Of a DNA stretch of 39,548 bases, positions 5,879 through 14,136 are shown in pieces (within the stretch, counting starts at the first letter, position 1; each line of letters opens with the position of its first letter). A program made the position numbers and the translations under genes. The stretch covers positions 1 through 39,548 of IMG/VR virus record IMGVR_UViG_3300022751_000010. One strand, given 5' to 3'. The notes under the pieces are model-generated. The model ran no database searches and had not been told where the DNA came from. It saw only the letters and a list, made by a program, of their open reading frames with translations. The stretch comes from a virus.

Positions 5879-6301
5879 TTAATTTTTAGTTTTAAGTTTA
5901 CTGTAAGCCCACATTGCAAGCCAAAGCGCAACGCCTGCGCCTAATGCTGTAAAGCCTATAACACGGAATGCGTAGAAATTATTTATATCTACAAACACCG
6001 TTATCAGTTCGACTAATACCGTTACGCCCGCAGCACCAAGCAAGGCTCGCCACTCTTCTGCCATTTTCTGTTTTGCGGTTTGGTGGCTTGCACCTTGTAT
6101 CCAGTTAACGCCGAACGCTACTAACCAACCCGCTAAAAACGCCGCGGCGGTAATCATAAGGTACCCTAATACCGCTTCCCACCAAGCGTAAGGGTTTGGG
6201 CTGCTTTGGTCTGTAATACCTACAAGCATGTAGGACAAAACGATAAGCGCAGGACCTAAGCCCGTTAAAAAGTTTACTGTACTTGCTAAAATGTTTTTCA
6301 T
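5879..6301 (-). CDS. Four-helix membrane protein, possible second holin or antiholin
   Basis: This 140-aa protein has hydrophobic segments at about 13-30, 42-66, 88-104 and 112-132, and ends in a basic tail (KLKTKN). It lies 8 bp upstream of the holin gene and opens the lysis cassette. Family not recognised. Two adjacent membrane proteins before an endolysin often form a holin-antiholin pair, but the sequence does not show which is which. Confidence 0.65.
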   Translation of the reverse strand: MKNILASTVNFLTGLGPALIVLSYMLVGITDQSSPNPYAWWEAVLGYLMITAAAFLAGWLVAFGVNWIQGASHQTAKQKMAEEWRALLGAAGVTVLVELITVFVDINNFYAFRVIGFTALGAGVALWLAMWAYSKLKTKN

Positions 6302-6326
6302 TATATAATTGTTTAAATGTTACTGT

Positions 6327-6758
6327 TTAATTATTTTTTAAAATGAATGATTTGCCCCATGTCCCATCATTGTACTTTATATATTCTGTTTGGCTTCCAG
6401 GCATGTTAGGAAACTCTATTTTTGTGCATATCAGCCTAAAAGTAGGCTGTTGGTTAGGGTATAATTCATTTAACTGCTCATCAGTTTGGCTTACTTCCAA
6501 AACATCATTAAACGAAATCATATCTTCGGGATTAATTTCCGGAACAACTGTAGCAATTTGTGATGCTAAATATGCAGCCTGCTCTTCCTGAGTAGCATTG
6601 TTGTAGAATGTATTTGTTTCTGGGTTAAAAGTTGGCCTGCACCAATTTTCTGTTACCATTAAAGGTGTTGAGTTAGAGGGAGCCTCCCCGCATACATCAA
6701 CACTACATACATACATTACCTCAAATGTATTTTCATCGTATACTGTATAAGCACTCAT
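6327..6758 (-). CDS. Small protein after the tail fibre, possible fibre accessory or chaperone
   Basis: I place the start at 6758 (MSAYTVYDENTF), one base after the fibre stop codon, because a longer frame from 6824 would overlap the fibre gene by 65 bases. The 143-aa product has a region like fibre-assembly accessory proteins (NPETNTFYNNATQEEQAAY) and a C-terminal beta-like part, but no firm family. Its position straight after the fibre supports a role as chaperone or fibre-tip protein. Confidence 0.6.
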   Translation of the reverse strand: MSAYTVYDENTFEVMYVCSVDVCGEAPSNSTPLMVTENWCRPTFNPETNTFYNNATQEEQAAYLASQIATVVPEINPEDMISFNDVLEVSQTDEQLNELYPNQQPTFRLICTKIEFPNMPGSQTEYIKYNDGTWGKSFILKNN

Positions 6759-6759
6759 G

Positions 6760-8220
6760 TTACTGTGTTTTATTAAAGAATATTTGAAAATTTTCAAGTA
6801 CAATATCATCTGCGGCATTTGCAAGTGTTACCGTTAAATGCACATAAACTGTTATAGTTGGGTTAATTACAGGAGCGGTACCAATAGCAGCATTGTTTAT
6901 GAATATATCGCTTGCGTTTGTAAAGGAGCGTGTTATAAAACCTACTGATGTGCTACCTCCTGTTATATTACAATTACCTGTTCTTTGCCATTTATGGTAT
7001 CTTCCTGCTGCTGTAAGTGCTATGGCAGCGCAATAATCAGTAGTACTTACATTAGTGTTTGGTGTACTACTATTTGTAATATACATTTTTATAGTCTTAG
7101 CCCCTGCTACGCCTGTATTCTTAAGCTGTCCATTAAACTCAAAATATCCAGAAATAAAAGTACCCGCTGCAAAAGGAATTGTTTTTATTATAGTCTCTGT
7201 AGCTGTTCCTGATATAGTTACAGGGGTATTATTATTATAAATACATTTAATTAGTTTATTTGTGTAAGCGTCATCGATGCTTAATGATGGAGTAGTACTT
7301 CCATTAGCTACACTTATCTGTCCTGCTGTTCCTGCAACATTGGTAACGGCGTTTACAATGGGGTTTAAAGGGTCTGCATTGTTTACGGCTGCACCTGTAA
7401 CGGTCTTTACGTATGATGGTAATGCTTGATTTAGTAACTGAAAATCAGTTGTAGAACTTTGTGTTTGCCCTGTGCCATAAGTGCCGGGCGCGCCTACCCA
7501 TAGATATGATGCTTCAGCGCCATTTACTGTGCCTTTAAATAATGTGTAACCCTCATCTTGTGGTTGTATGGTAATAGCAGGATTTTGGGCATTAAGCCAT
7601 TGTGATATTGTTTGCGTTGTAAGTGCACCATAGTTAACCGTATCTGTTGTAGGGTCGTCGGGGTCTACATCATCGACTACTATAGGCGTTGCATACATTA
7701 ACTCCAGATCTAAAGCTGATAACCTAATATTACCACTTCCCGCGCCATACGTGCCTTTGCCTTTATTAAATACCTTGTATTTATATACCGTTGCAGGGTT
7801 AAATCCTGTAGACGGAACGCTTAAAAATATGTAAAGCTCCTGAATTTCGCTTACCACAAAAGGATCACTGGTATTAACAAGGTCTGCTAATTCCCGAGCT
7901 GTTAATACTGTATAAGAAAAAAATGGTATTCTAATCGCTTTGTTATCCTGGTTAATAGAGCCACCGCCTGAACCGCCTCCAAGCGTACTTCTTGAATATA
8001 TAACAGGTAATAAAGCTTCTTGAAGGTTTGCTGCATTAGTATGCACAACACCATCTAAACTGTACTGGGTGTATGGTAATAAATCAATGAGAACATCTTT
8101 ATTATCATAACAGTTGAATATCATTAACTTATTGCCAGCGACTTTTGAAATGTAGTTCTTTAAGTACTGGATGCCGTTAAATGAAAACCGGGTGTCGCTT
8201 ATTGTGGTTATAATGTTCAT
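6760..8220 (-). CDS. Tail fibre / receptor-binding protein
   Basis: This 486-aa protein is rich in Thr, Ser, Asn and Gly, as phage fibres are. The N-terminal part (1-75) is compact and probably attaches to the virion. A flexible GGGSGGGS segment at 81-88 separates it from the rest. The middle holds motifs common in fibre shafts (GTAGQISVANGSTTPSLSI). The C-terminal 150 residues look like a beta-rich receptor-binding head. It is followed at once by a small accessory gene. The C-terminal domain is the part most likely to set host range. Confidence 0.78.
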   Translation of the reverse strand: MNIITTISDTRFSFNGIQYLKNYISKVAGNKLMIFNCYDNKDVLIDLLPYTQYSLDGVVHTNAANLQEALLPVIYSRSTLGGGSGGGSINQDNKAIRIPFFSYTVLTARELADLVNTSDPFVVSEIQELYIFLSVPSTGFNPATVYKYKVFNKGKGTYGAGSGNIRLSALDLELMYATPIVVDDVDPDDPTTDTVNYGALTTQTISQWLNAQNPAITIQPQDEGYTLFKGTVNGAEASYLWVGAPGTYGTGQTQSSTTDFQLLNQALPSYVKTVTGAAVNNADPLNPIVNAVTNVAGTAGQISVANGSTTPSLSIDDAYTNKLIKCIYNNNTPVTISGTATETIIKTIPFAAGTFISGYFEFNGQLKNTGVAGAKTIKMYITNSSTPNTNVSTTDYCAAIALTAAGRYHKWQRTGNCNITGGSTSVGFITRSFTNASDIFINNAAIGTAPVINPTITVYVHLTVTLANAADDIVLENFQIFFNKTQ

Positions 8221-8723
8221 TATCCTATTTTTGTAAATTTCATGCCGCCCGGCCTGCTTGGCGTATGGCAGCGATTGAAGTCGGGGTTATTGGTTCGTAC
8301 CAGGTAATTTTTTATGTTATCCCAAAGCTGCGATGCAGATTCCCGGTTTAAGATGTAGATACTTTTCTTTTGGGTTGTTTCAACTGGACGGCTATTGTCG
8401 TTAAGCTTTTCAGTGAGTGAGAAAGGTGTATCTATTGCTGAGCCGAACATTACATAACGAGCATATGCATAATAGGAAAGTATCATTTTAAGGCCATAGC
8501 AATTGAATGATTCATCATTATACGAATATGGCCCGCCATTTAAAAGATCATCATAATATTCAGGCGCACTTACAATCTTATTGTACAATATTTCTCCTAA
8601 AAGAGGCTGCAGGTCGATTATCTGGGCATCCAGTATTTGCTCATTAAGCTTGTCATCGTGCGTTGTTTTAGATATCTGCTTGTACTGGGCAATATCAGAC
8701 TTCGTTATTAATAGGTTCATCAT
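8220..8723 (-). CDS. Head-tail connector-like protein (DUF6712-like)
   Basis: This 167-aa, mostly helical protein has a gp6/DUF6712-like pattern: an N-terminal LLITKSDIAQYKQIS, a middle helix rich in Tyr (LKMILSYYAYARYVMFG) and a basic C-terminus. Such proteins form the adaptor ring under the portal in Bacteroidota phages. It overlaps the portal gene by 29 bp, supporting this. The family assignment is from memory of pattern, not a search. Confidence 0.6.
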   Translation of the reverse strand: MMNLLITKSDIAQYKQISKTTHDDKLNEQILDAQIIDLQPLLGEILYNKIVSAPEYYDDLLNGGPYSYNDESFNCYGLKMILSYYAYARYVMFGSAIDTPFSLTEKLNDNSRPVETTQKKSIYILNRESASQLWDNIKNYLVRTNNPDFNRCHTPSRPGGMKFTKIG

Positions 8724-9849
8724 CTATAAGTTTTAATGGAGAAATGATTAGGCTGGCATAGTCTTGCGATTTTGCCAGTAACTGATTAATAATTGATGTT
8801 AGCAGGTTTCTTTCTTTGGTAGTATTCTCCCAGTAGGTTTTTTTCATCTCCCTGATAGCTTCTCCTGAATTACCGAATAGTGCACTATCATTTGTTTTTA
8901 TAAGCCCTGATGGCAGGTTATTGAATGCTACAAGGATATTTTCCCTCACGCTGCTTTCCGTGTAGCTGAAAAGCTTATCATCCATTTTACTTTCAATCTG
9001 CTTTATCAGGATAGCATCTTCCAGTTTATCGCCTGCAAAATCCATCTCAAGACAAAGCACACCGCCTGTATTTTGAGCACCTAAGCTGTCTTTTATAGCT
9101 TGTTGAAATTTTCCGCGCTCACTTTCTGCTTCCCGATACGCATCTGTGCCGGGGTCTAAACCTTCGCCTACCAATGGCCGCGTAACGACTAATGTGTTAC
9201 CGAAAAAGCCCTTTCGCAAAAGCTTGTTTTTATATATGGAAGATTGAGCTTCACTATCACAATCCTGATCAACGCTATCTATCCTGCTTAATGGATAGAT
9301 AAGCTTAGTGTCCATGTTGACAAAAAGGATTTGGCCTTTATACTTATCCCAACCGCCTGCTTTTTCAACCTGTGCATCAATAACTGCTTTACGGGGGTTG
9401 TATACATCAATAAATTGGGTATCTGCCTTTTTACCTTTACTCCAATCTTTGTTTATGCATATTTTACCAGAATACTCGCCACTATCTTTTTTTCCAACCC
9501 GGCACCAATCATATGACAATACATCTACATCTACAATCTGATAAAGAGCATTCCAATTTATATGGATGAATACTCCACGTTGCTTAACAAGATCATCAGC
9601 TACATCATCGGCAAAATCTATAAGCTTCAGGTTCTTTTCTTTATTGATTATTAGGCTATCACTTTCGCCATAGCCTTTACCTAAAAGATACTGGACCATG
9701 ATGTTTGCAGCAGACTTTGCAGTAACACTATTATTAATAAGCCTATCCATTCGTTCTGGATAGGCATTATCAGTATCGTTGGCATACACATCGACCCCCT
9801 TACTCCAGGGCGTGAGCCTTTTCCAAACATCAATAAGAAGGGTTTTCAT
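8695..9849 (-). CDS. Portal protein
   Basis: This 384-aa protein follows the portal scheme. An N-terminal NAYPERMDRLINNSVTAK segment and a LLGKGYG turn are followed by a central beta domain (VDVLSYDWCRV), and a C-terminal helical stem includes ESSVRENILVAFNNLPSGLI and SGEAIREMKKTYWENTTKERN. Portals form the dodecameric DNA-entry ring and bind terminase. Oddly, it sits about 13 kb downstream of terminase and after the capsid gene, not between them. Confidence 0.8.
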   Translation of the reverse strand: MKTLLIDVWKRLTPWSKGVDVYANDTDNAYPERMDRLINNSVTAKSAANIMVQYLLGKGYGESDSLIINKEKNLKLIDFADDVADDLVKQRGVFIHINWNALYQIVDVDVLSYDWCRVGKKDSGEYSGKICINKDWSKGKKADTQFIDVYNPRKAVIDAQVEKAGGWDKYKGQILFVNMDTKLIYPLSRIDSVDQDCDSEAQSSIYKNKLLRKGFFGNTLVVTRPLVGEGLDPGTDAYREAESERGKFQQAIKDSLGAQNTGGVLCLEMDFAGDKLEDAILIKQIESKMDDKLFSYTESSVRENILVAFNNLPSGLIKTNDSALFGNSGEAIREMKKTYWENTTKERNLLTSIINQLLAKSQDYASLIISPLKLIDDEPINNEV

Positions 9850-9852
9850 GTG

Positions 9853-10506
9853 TTATTCTGTTTCTACAATGGATATCGTGCCGTCTTTTTCGTATTCGGC
9901 TTTGTCTACAAGTACAGTTTCGCCTGCTTCATGGCCAGCCTCTGCAAGTTCAGGGTTACCGGTTATATCATCGTCTGTTAAAACGATTTCAAAAACATCA
10001 ACTTCAGCATTGGCATGGTAAGCAGACAAAGCTTCTTTCGCATCATCAATATCTTTTTGCTTAGCTTCTTTATTTTTGGCACTTGCATTTTTAGCCAGCT
10101 TAGCGAATGCGGTTTCAGCATCACTTAAATTCTGGTGTAGCTGCTCTATTTCGCTTAGCGGTGCGTTTTCCGGCAATGTTGCAAAATACCTTTCGCCTTG
10201 TTCCTGCTCCAGTAGTTTAGCAGCGTATTCAGCAGTTATGTTGCTGTTGTTTACCAATATTGGCGAACCAAACTCAAGGGGTATGTTTTCATACTTTGCA
10301 TGTAGAACATATCCGGACGTATTATCATTAGCGTTTTTCATGGCTTTATATTTTTGAATGTAATTGTTTAAACATTTTGGGCATCCGGGTGTAACCTTTT
10401 CGCCAGTAAGAGCGGTATATTCTCTAAGAAATAGCTCTAAAAAACGAACGCCACCATCACCGACCCCGGAAATGATGGCGCTGTTATCCATTTTAGAAAA
10501 GTCCAT
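9853..10506 (-). CDS. Virion or assembly protein of unknown role, CPKC motif and coiled coil
   Basis: This 217-aa protein has a Cys-Pro-Lys-Cys pair near 40 in an N-terminal helical domain, then a likely coiled coil (about 118-165, rich in Ala, Lys, Glu and Gln), and an acidic C-terminus. It lies between the 199-aa structural gene and the portal. The acidic, helical character would suit a scaffold or chaperone for capsid or tail tube. Only two cysteines are close together, so zinc binding is uncertain. Confidence 0.55.
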   Translation of the reverse strand: MDFSKMDNSAIISGVGDGGVRFLELFLREYTALTGEKVTPGCPKCLNNYIQKYKAMKNANDNTSGYVLHAKYENIPLEFGSPILVNNSNITAEYAAKLLEQEQGERYFATLPENAPLSEIEQLHQNLSDAETAFAKLAKNASAKNKEAKQKDIDDAKEALSAYHANAEVDVFEIVLTDDDITGNPELAEAGHEAGETVLVDKAEYEKDGTISIVETE

Positions 10507-11105
10507 TATGCTGCTGCTTGTGCAAACTTGTTATCGAATGCCGTTTTAGTAGCTGTATAGCTAACATCAAGTAATGTTTTGGGCATTGTAGGTTCTTCAA
10601 ATCCATCTACTGAAGCCAATTCAAACATTATCATGTTATCATTCTCTTTAGAGCTGTTTGTCATGGTAGACAATTCAAGACCTGAAGAACTTCCTAACAC
10701 TTCAAAAGCATCTATGTTACCGGCACCTTTCCATTTTTGTTCTACAACAACGAGGTAAGAGCCTCCTTGAGAAAGGTAATCGGCCTGCTGTTTGTTTTCG
10801 GCTCCAGGATTAAATATGACACCGCTAAACGTGTGCTTATATTTGTCGGGCGCATTTTCTTTTTTAACGAGCTCCCACGATTTACCGTTGCTTTGCTTAA
10901 CACCGGTAAGCTTGTAGCCCGTTTTACCGGGCTTAAGCTGTAGGTTAGTAAGCAGCACGCGGTTATTCGCATCAGTAGTAGTAGCTACAATATCAATATC
11001 ATTTTTATTGATAAGAACTACATCCTGCTCAATACCTCCCACGGGTGCGTTAAGGCAATCAAAGGTTATATCGGCGGTTAATTCGCCTGTGCAATCTATT
11101 GGCAT
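10506..11105 (-). CDS. Structural protein, candidate major tail tube or head decoration protein
   Basis: This 199-aa, beta-rich protein follows the major capsid gene by 33 bp, starts MPIDCTGELTADITFDC and contains GGSYLVVVEQKWKG. Its size and composition suit a tail tube or head-decoration protein. A high-copy product is suggested by the partial hairpin at the end of the capsid gene just before it. The exact role cannot be read from sequence. Confidence 0.55.
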   Translation of the reverse strand: MPIDCTGELTADITFDCLNAPVGGIEQDVVLINKNDIDIVATTTDANNRVLLTNLQLKPGKTGYKLTGVKQSNGKSWELVKKENAPDKYKHTFSGVIFNPGAENKQQADYLSQGGSYLVVVEQKWKGAGNIDAFEVLGSSSGLELSTMTNSSKENDNMIMFELASVDGFEEPTMPKTLLDVSYTATKTAFDNKFAQAAA

Positions 11106-11130
11106 AATCTTTTATTTTGAGGTTAAACAA

Positions 11131-11153
11131 GTAGCAGCTTAGTAAGCTGCTAC
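11131..11153 (-). terminator. Hairpin spanning the capsid gene stop codon
   Basis: A perfect 10-bp stem (11131-11140 with 11144-11153, GTAGCAGCTT and its complement) has a 3-base loop that contains part of the stop codon of the major capsid gene. On the minus strand it is followed by TTGTTTAACC, a weak T-run. It probably acts as a partial terminator or mRNA-stabilising 3' end that raises capsid output relative to downstream genes. Confidence 0.5.
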
Positions 11154-12212
11154 TGTTAAATAGTTTTCAAGGTGTTTCACATCAAGGCCATAGATACCAT
11201 CAGCATAGTTCTTTTTGGTAACTTTATCATAGAACGCATCTATTTCTCCGAAATCCCCTTCGTATGGAGTTCCAACAGGTATGTTGGTAGGTGTGGTAAA
11301 TACAGCCCTATGAGGTAAGTTCCATTTTGTGCCGTTGTTTTGGTAGTCATTGATGTTTAAATCCCAATGCTCCATCATTTTAAGAGGTACACCCCTAAAG
11401 GTTAACGTTAATTGGCCATCTTCTGTAATTGAGGTATTGCCGGCTCCTTGACTTTGCGTATTTTCAAGATCGTTTAAATAACCGTCCCAAATTGTTCTGG
11501 TAACAAGCATCTCCCTGTTAAGGCTTCCTAACAATCTGCTGTCTGCTTTAGCGTATAAACTCCTTAAAACATCTGTAGCATCTCCATCTGCTAATGCCTG
11601 AAGTGCATAAGTTGTACCTGCATTTTTAGGAATTGCAACATAGTTTTTAGCTGATGTTGGAATGTCTGCCATTATCTGTTTGAACAATCCGTTAATTGTG
11701 CCAAAGTAACCTACATCGGTGCCGTTTTTAAACACACCACCATTTGCAATGGTAGCAGCATTTGTATCGGAAAACCAAATTTTTCTAAGAAGGTTTTCTT
11801 TTTGGCCATCGGTTAAAAGCCCTACCAGGTAAGCGCCAACGCTTGAGGCTGAACCTTCAAATATCTGGTAGAAATCTGGGTTTAACTTCATCCATTGGTT
11901 AAACAGTTTGTCCTGTGCGTTTACATCAGCAGCACAATGTGTTAACCTGAAATCGAATTTTTTAGGAGACCAAACTTTTTCGCTGAATGTTACTCCAGCT
12001 ATCTCGTTTGGGGTACAGCTTGATACAGGTTTACCCATGAGGCCAATCCTGCCGGCAAATACAATTTGCTCATCTGTTTTAATACCTTCGTGGATATCAT
12101 GTACTTCAGATATATCTGCATGACCGAAAGTAAGTTCGTTTATAATACCATTAATGTCTTTCAGTTCTTCTTTACTGAAAGTAAATGTGCCGTTGTTAAA
12201 TGCTGATGCCAT
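11139..12212 (-). CDS. Major capsid protein
   Basis: This 357-aa protein lies directly downstream of the Clp-type prohead protease/scaffold gene (its start overlaps that gene's stop). It has the look of an HK97-fold capsid subunit of Bacteroidota phages: an N-terminal helical arm, VWSPKKFDFRLTHC, a long central helical domain with DGQKENLLRKIWFSD, and a C-terminal RGVPLKMMEHWD plus HRAVFTTPTNIPVG. A stop-codon hairpin may enhance its expression. No delta-domain cleavage site can be assigned. Confidence 0.85.
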   Translation of the reverse strand: MASAFNNGTFTFSKEELKDINGIINELTFGHADISEVHDIHEGIKTDEQIVFAGRIGLMGKPVSSCTPNEIAGVTFSEKVWSPKKFDFRLTHCAADVNAQDKLFNQWMKLNPDFYQIFEGSASSVGAYLVGLLTDGQKENLLRKIWFSDTNAATIANGGVFKNGTDVGYFGTINGLFKQIMADIPTSAKNYVAIPKNAGTTYALQALADGDATDVLRSLYAKADSRLLGSLNREMLVTRTIWDGYLNDLENTQSQGAGNTSITEDGQLTLTFRGVPLKMMEHWDLNINDYQNNGTKWNLPHRAVFTTPTNIPVGTPYEGDFGEIDAFYDKVTKKNYADGIYGLDVKHLENYLTVAAY

Positions 12213-13279
12213 TATTTTCTGATTTTGGATTTATCCCTTGCTTTAGCAAGAGCCTGGCTGTAAGATGATTCTTCTTCAGGTTTGTCTTTTTCTGGTTTCT
12301 CTTTTTTTTCATCCACCTGAAACTTAGAAAACACCTGAGTTTTAAGGGTATTCACTTCTTTTCTAATGGATGCTAACGCTGTCGTTGCAGTAGTTGTTTC
12401 TGCTTTAGCAGCTACAATCTCAGCTTCTAATTCAGCGATTCGCGCATCTTTAGCGGCTGAATCAGTAGTATCTTCAGCAGGTTTAATTTCCGTTAACACA
12501 CCGGTTACAAACACGTATACACTACCATCAGGTAATGTATATTCTCCTTCAGCAGGCGCGCCTGCAACAGTTGCAGCTGCTCCGACTTCAACCGTTGCAT
12601 CATCCGCAAGGTCTGTAAAGTCAAGTTCGGTACCGGTCGCATCCTGAACAAGTTTAGCTTTTGGTTTAGGCTTGAATAATTTTTCAAGACCATCAAAGAG
12701 GCCCTTTACAAAGCCTTTATCTTCATCTGTCATTTTATTTGGGGTTTTTATATTAATACTTGCTTTTGCCGCTATCATTAACGGTTGCATTGTTACGAAT
12801 CCTAAAGTTTGAAGTTGTTCCGGTGTTAACCAAGTTTCATCCCTTAGCAGGGGTTGTATTGCTTCAGCTTCAAGGTTCAGTTCTTTTTTGTAGAATTCGG
12901 TTAATTGCTTTTCGGCATTTCTTAGCTCTTTTGCATATTGCTCCATTTCGTCAGCATTACCAACAGCCTCGCCCCACGGTAAGTGTATCATGAAACGTGT
13001 ACCATCTTTTACCTGTCTGGTGCTGCCTGCCATGAATATGACTGTAGCAATTGAAGCAACCATGCTATTGCCGATAGTTGTTATAGGCTTACCAATGGAT
13101 TTTAAATAGTTGTAGATATCGAATCCTACATCAACATGTCCACCTTCAGAATTTATATAAACATTAAAGGATGTTGCGGCGGGTTGATCTTTAACCTGCT
13201 TAACGATATCAGTCAGAACAACAGATTGTTCTCCCTCCCAATGGCCTATGGCTCCTGTTATATAAATACTTCCTATCAT
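12212..13279 (-). CDS. Prohead protease (ClpP/S14 type) fused to scaffold-like C-terminus
   Basis: This 355-aa protein has a ClpP-type serine protease in residues 1-180. The oxyanion strand is INSEGGHVD, nucleophile Ser76 is in GNSMVASIAT, His99 is in RFMIHLPWG, and Asp147 is in RDETWLTPEQL. The second half is hydrophilic and acidic with a coiled coil (about 278-320, AKDARIAELEAEIVAAKAE) and a charged tail, as expected for a scaffolding domain. Protease-scaffold fusions self-assemble inside the prohead and then digest the scaffold. It precedes the capsid gene. Confidence 0.88.
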   Translation of the reverse strand: MIGSIYITGAIGHWEGEQSVVLTDIVKQVKDQPAATSFNVYINSEGGHVDVGFDIYNYLKSIGKPITTIGNSMVASIATVIFMAGSTRQVKDGTRFMIHLPWGEAVGNADEMEQYAKELRNAEKQLTEFYKKELNLEAEAIQPLLRDETWLTPEQLQTLGFVTMQPLMIAAKASINIKTPNKMTDEDKGFVKGLFDGLEKLFKPKPKAKLVQDATGTELDFTDLADDATVEVGAAATVAGAPAEGEYTLPDGSVYVFVTGVLTEIKPAEDTTDSAAKDARIAELEAEIVAAKAETTTATTALASIRKEVNTLKTQVFSKFQVDEKKEKPEKDKPEEESSYSQALAKARDKSKIRK

Positions 13280-13330
13280 GTTGTAAAATTAGATAGGGAG
13301 AAAAGATGTTTAGTGCAGGGGTTTTTGCAC

Positions 13331-13338
13331 TATATTTG
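13331..13338 (+). promoter_or_regulatory. Moron promoter (-7 box)
   Basis: TATATTTG is a perfect TAnnTTTG box on the plus strand, opposite to the surrounding operon. The ATG of the moron lies only 5 bases after it, so the transcript would be leaderless or nearly so. The -33 region is weak: TTTA at 13309-13312, an 18-bp spacer. Confidence 0.6.
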
Positions 13339-13342
13339 TACT

Positions 13343-13651
13343 ATGGATTTTGTTTATATTTTATTACCGCTATTTTTAATAGGTGCTGTGTTTACAGTAT
13401 GCTATTTTGGTATAAAAAATTGGGCTAAATCACTGTTGAATAAAATCCAGGAAAGAAAATTTAAGCGTAACGAGGGTAAAACAAATAATCCATATATTTT
13501 GATGCATCTTGCAAAAGTCAAGAATGATATGAATTATGATGAGTACCTTGAGTGGATGGTTAAAAATAATGTTTCCAGCGCACCCATAAAAAAAGCAGTA
13601 ACAAAAGAAGATGCTACTGCTGCCAAAAAAATTAATGACTTGTTTAATTAG
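13343..13651 (+). CDS. Moron: small single-pass membrane protein on the opposite strand
   Basis: This 102-aa protein is the only rightward gene inside the 21-kb leftward late operon. I start it at 13343 (MDFVYILLPLFLIGAVF), directly after its own -7 box; an earlier in-frame Met at 13136 would overlap the protease gene. One membrane helix (about 4-24) is followed by a basic cytoplasmic stretch (KNWAKSLLNKIQERKFKRN) and a helical tail. Its stop overlaps the stop of the convergent gene by 4 bp. A private promoter in a structural module suggests expression in the lysogen, for example superinfection exclusion. No family recognised. Confidence 0.75.
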   Translation: MDFVYILLPLFLIGAVFTVCYFGIKNWAKSLLNKIQERKFKRNEGKTNNPYILMHLAKVKNDMNYDEYLEWMVKNNVSSAPIKKAVTKEDATAAKKINDLFN

Positions 13652-13893
13652 GCACTTTCCATAAACGATACAATATGAAACATAGAACGTCTTGATACGT
13701 CATATTGCGCCGCTATCGTTTCAACAGCTTCTGTCTTTTTTAATTTACCGTGCTTTTTATTTAAGTTCTCCAATTCTTTTAAATAAGCTTCATAGTAAAC
13801 TTTCCAATCCAGGATGTGTACCGGGATTAAGTTTTTACCCATAAGCTTAATAAAATTATCTCCTAAGCCTGTAATAGTTTCATACCTGGTCAT
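13648..13893 (-). CDS. Small protein with C-terminal HTH-like segment
   Basis: I choose Met at 13893 (MTRYETITGLGDNFIKLM), giving 81 aa and a 14-bp overlap with the zinc protein upstream; an earlier Met at 13962 gives 104 aa with an 83-bp overlap. The C-terminus (EAVETIAAQYDVSRRSMFHI) has the shape of a helix-turn-helix. It follows the tape measure and zinc protein genes, so it may be a tape-measure chaperone or a small DNA-binding protein. Unassigned. Confidence 0.55.
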   Translation of the reverse strand: MTRYETITGLGDNFIKLMGKNLIPVHILDWKVYYEAYLKELENLNKKHGKLKKTEAVETIAAQYDVSRRSMFHIVSFMESA

Positions 13894-14134
13894 TCCATTT
13901 GTTGATTGGGCAAATCTCTGAGGAGCGTATTTTTGCAGATAAAGGGCATCCACATTTATCACAATAAGCTCCTTGCACTTCTCTTAAAGTGTCTTTGACA
14001 AAGGTAAGTAATTTACCCTGTTTAGCATGAGGACAAGCAGCACAAATTGCCGCCCGTTCTTCAGCTATTTTTTCCACCACCTCGCTTTTATCAAGGTAGT
14101 TTTTCCAACCCGTAAGGATGTTTTTTATATTCAT
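13880..14134 (-). CDS. Small zinc-ribbon-like protein, 84 aa
   Basis: The protein has a helical N-terminus and a cysteine cluster: CAAC near 32-35, CDKCGC near 59-64, and a further Cys near 75 (EICPINKW), enough for one zinc site. It starts 2 bp after the tape measure stop codon. Comparable small zinc proteins follow tail genes in other Bacteroidota phages, but I know of no defined function. Confidence 0.7.
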   Translation of the reverse strand: MNIKNILTGWKNYLDKSEVVEKIAEERAAICAACPHAKQGKLLTFVKDTLREVQGAYCDKCGCPLSAKIRSSEICPINKWNDQV

Positions 14135-14136
14135 TT

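Noticed and set aside
13136-13342. Upstream extension of the rightward moron (69 extra codons)
   Set aside because: It would lie antisense over the protease gene start and pass through the -7 box; the promoter and membrane-protein start at 13343 fit much better.
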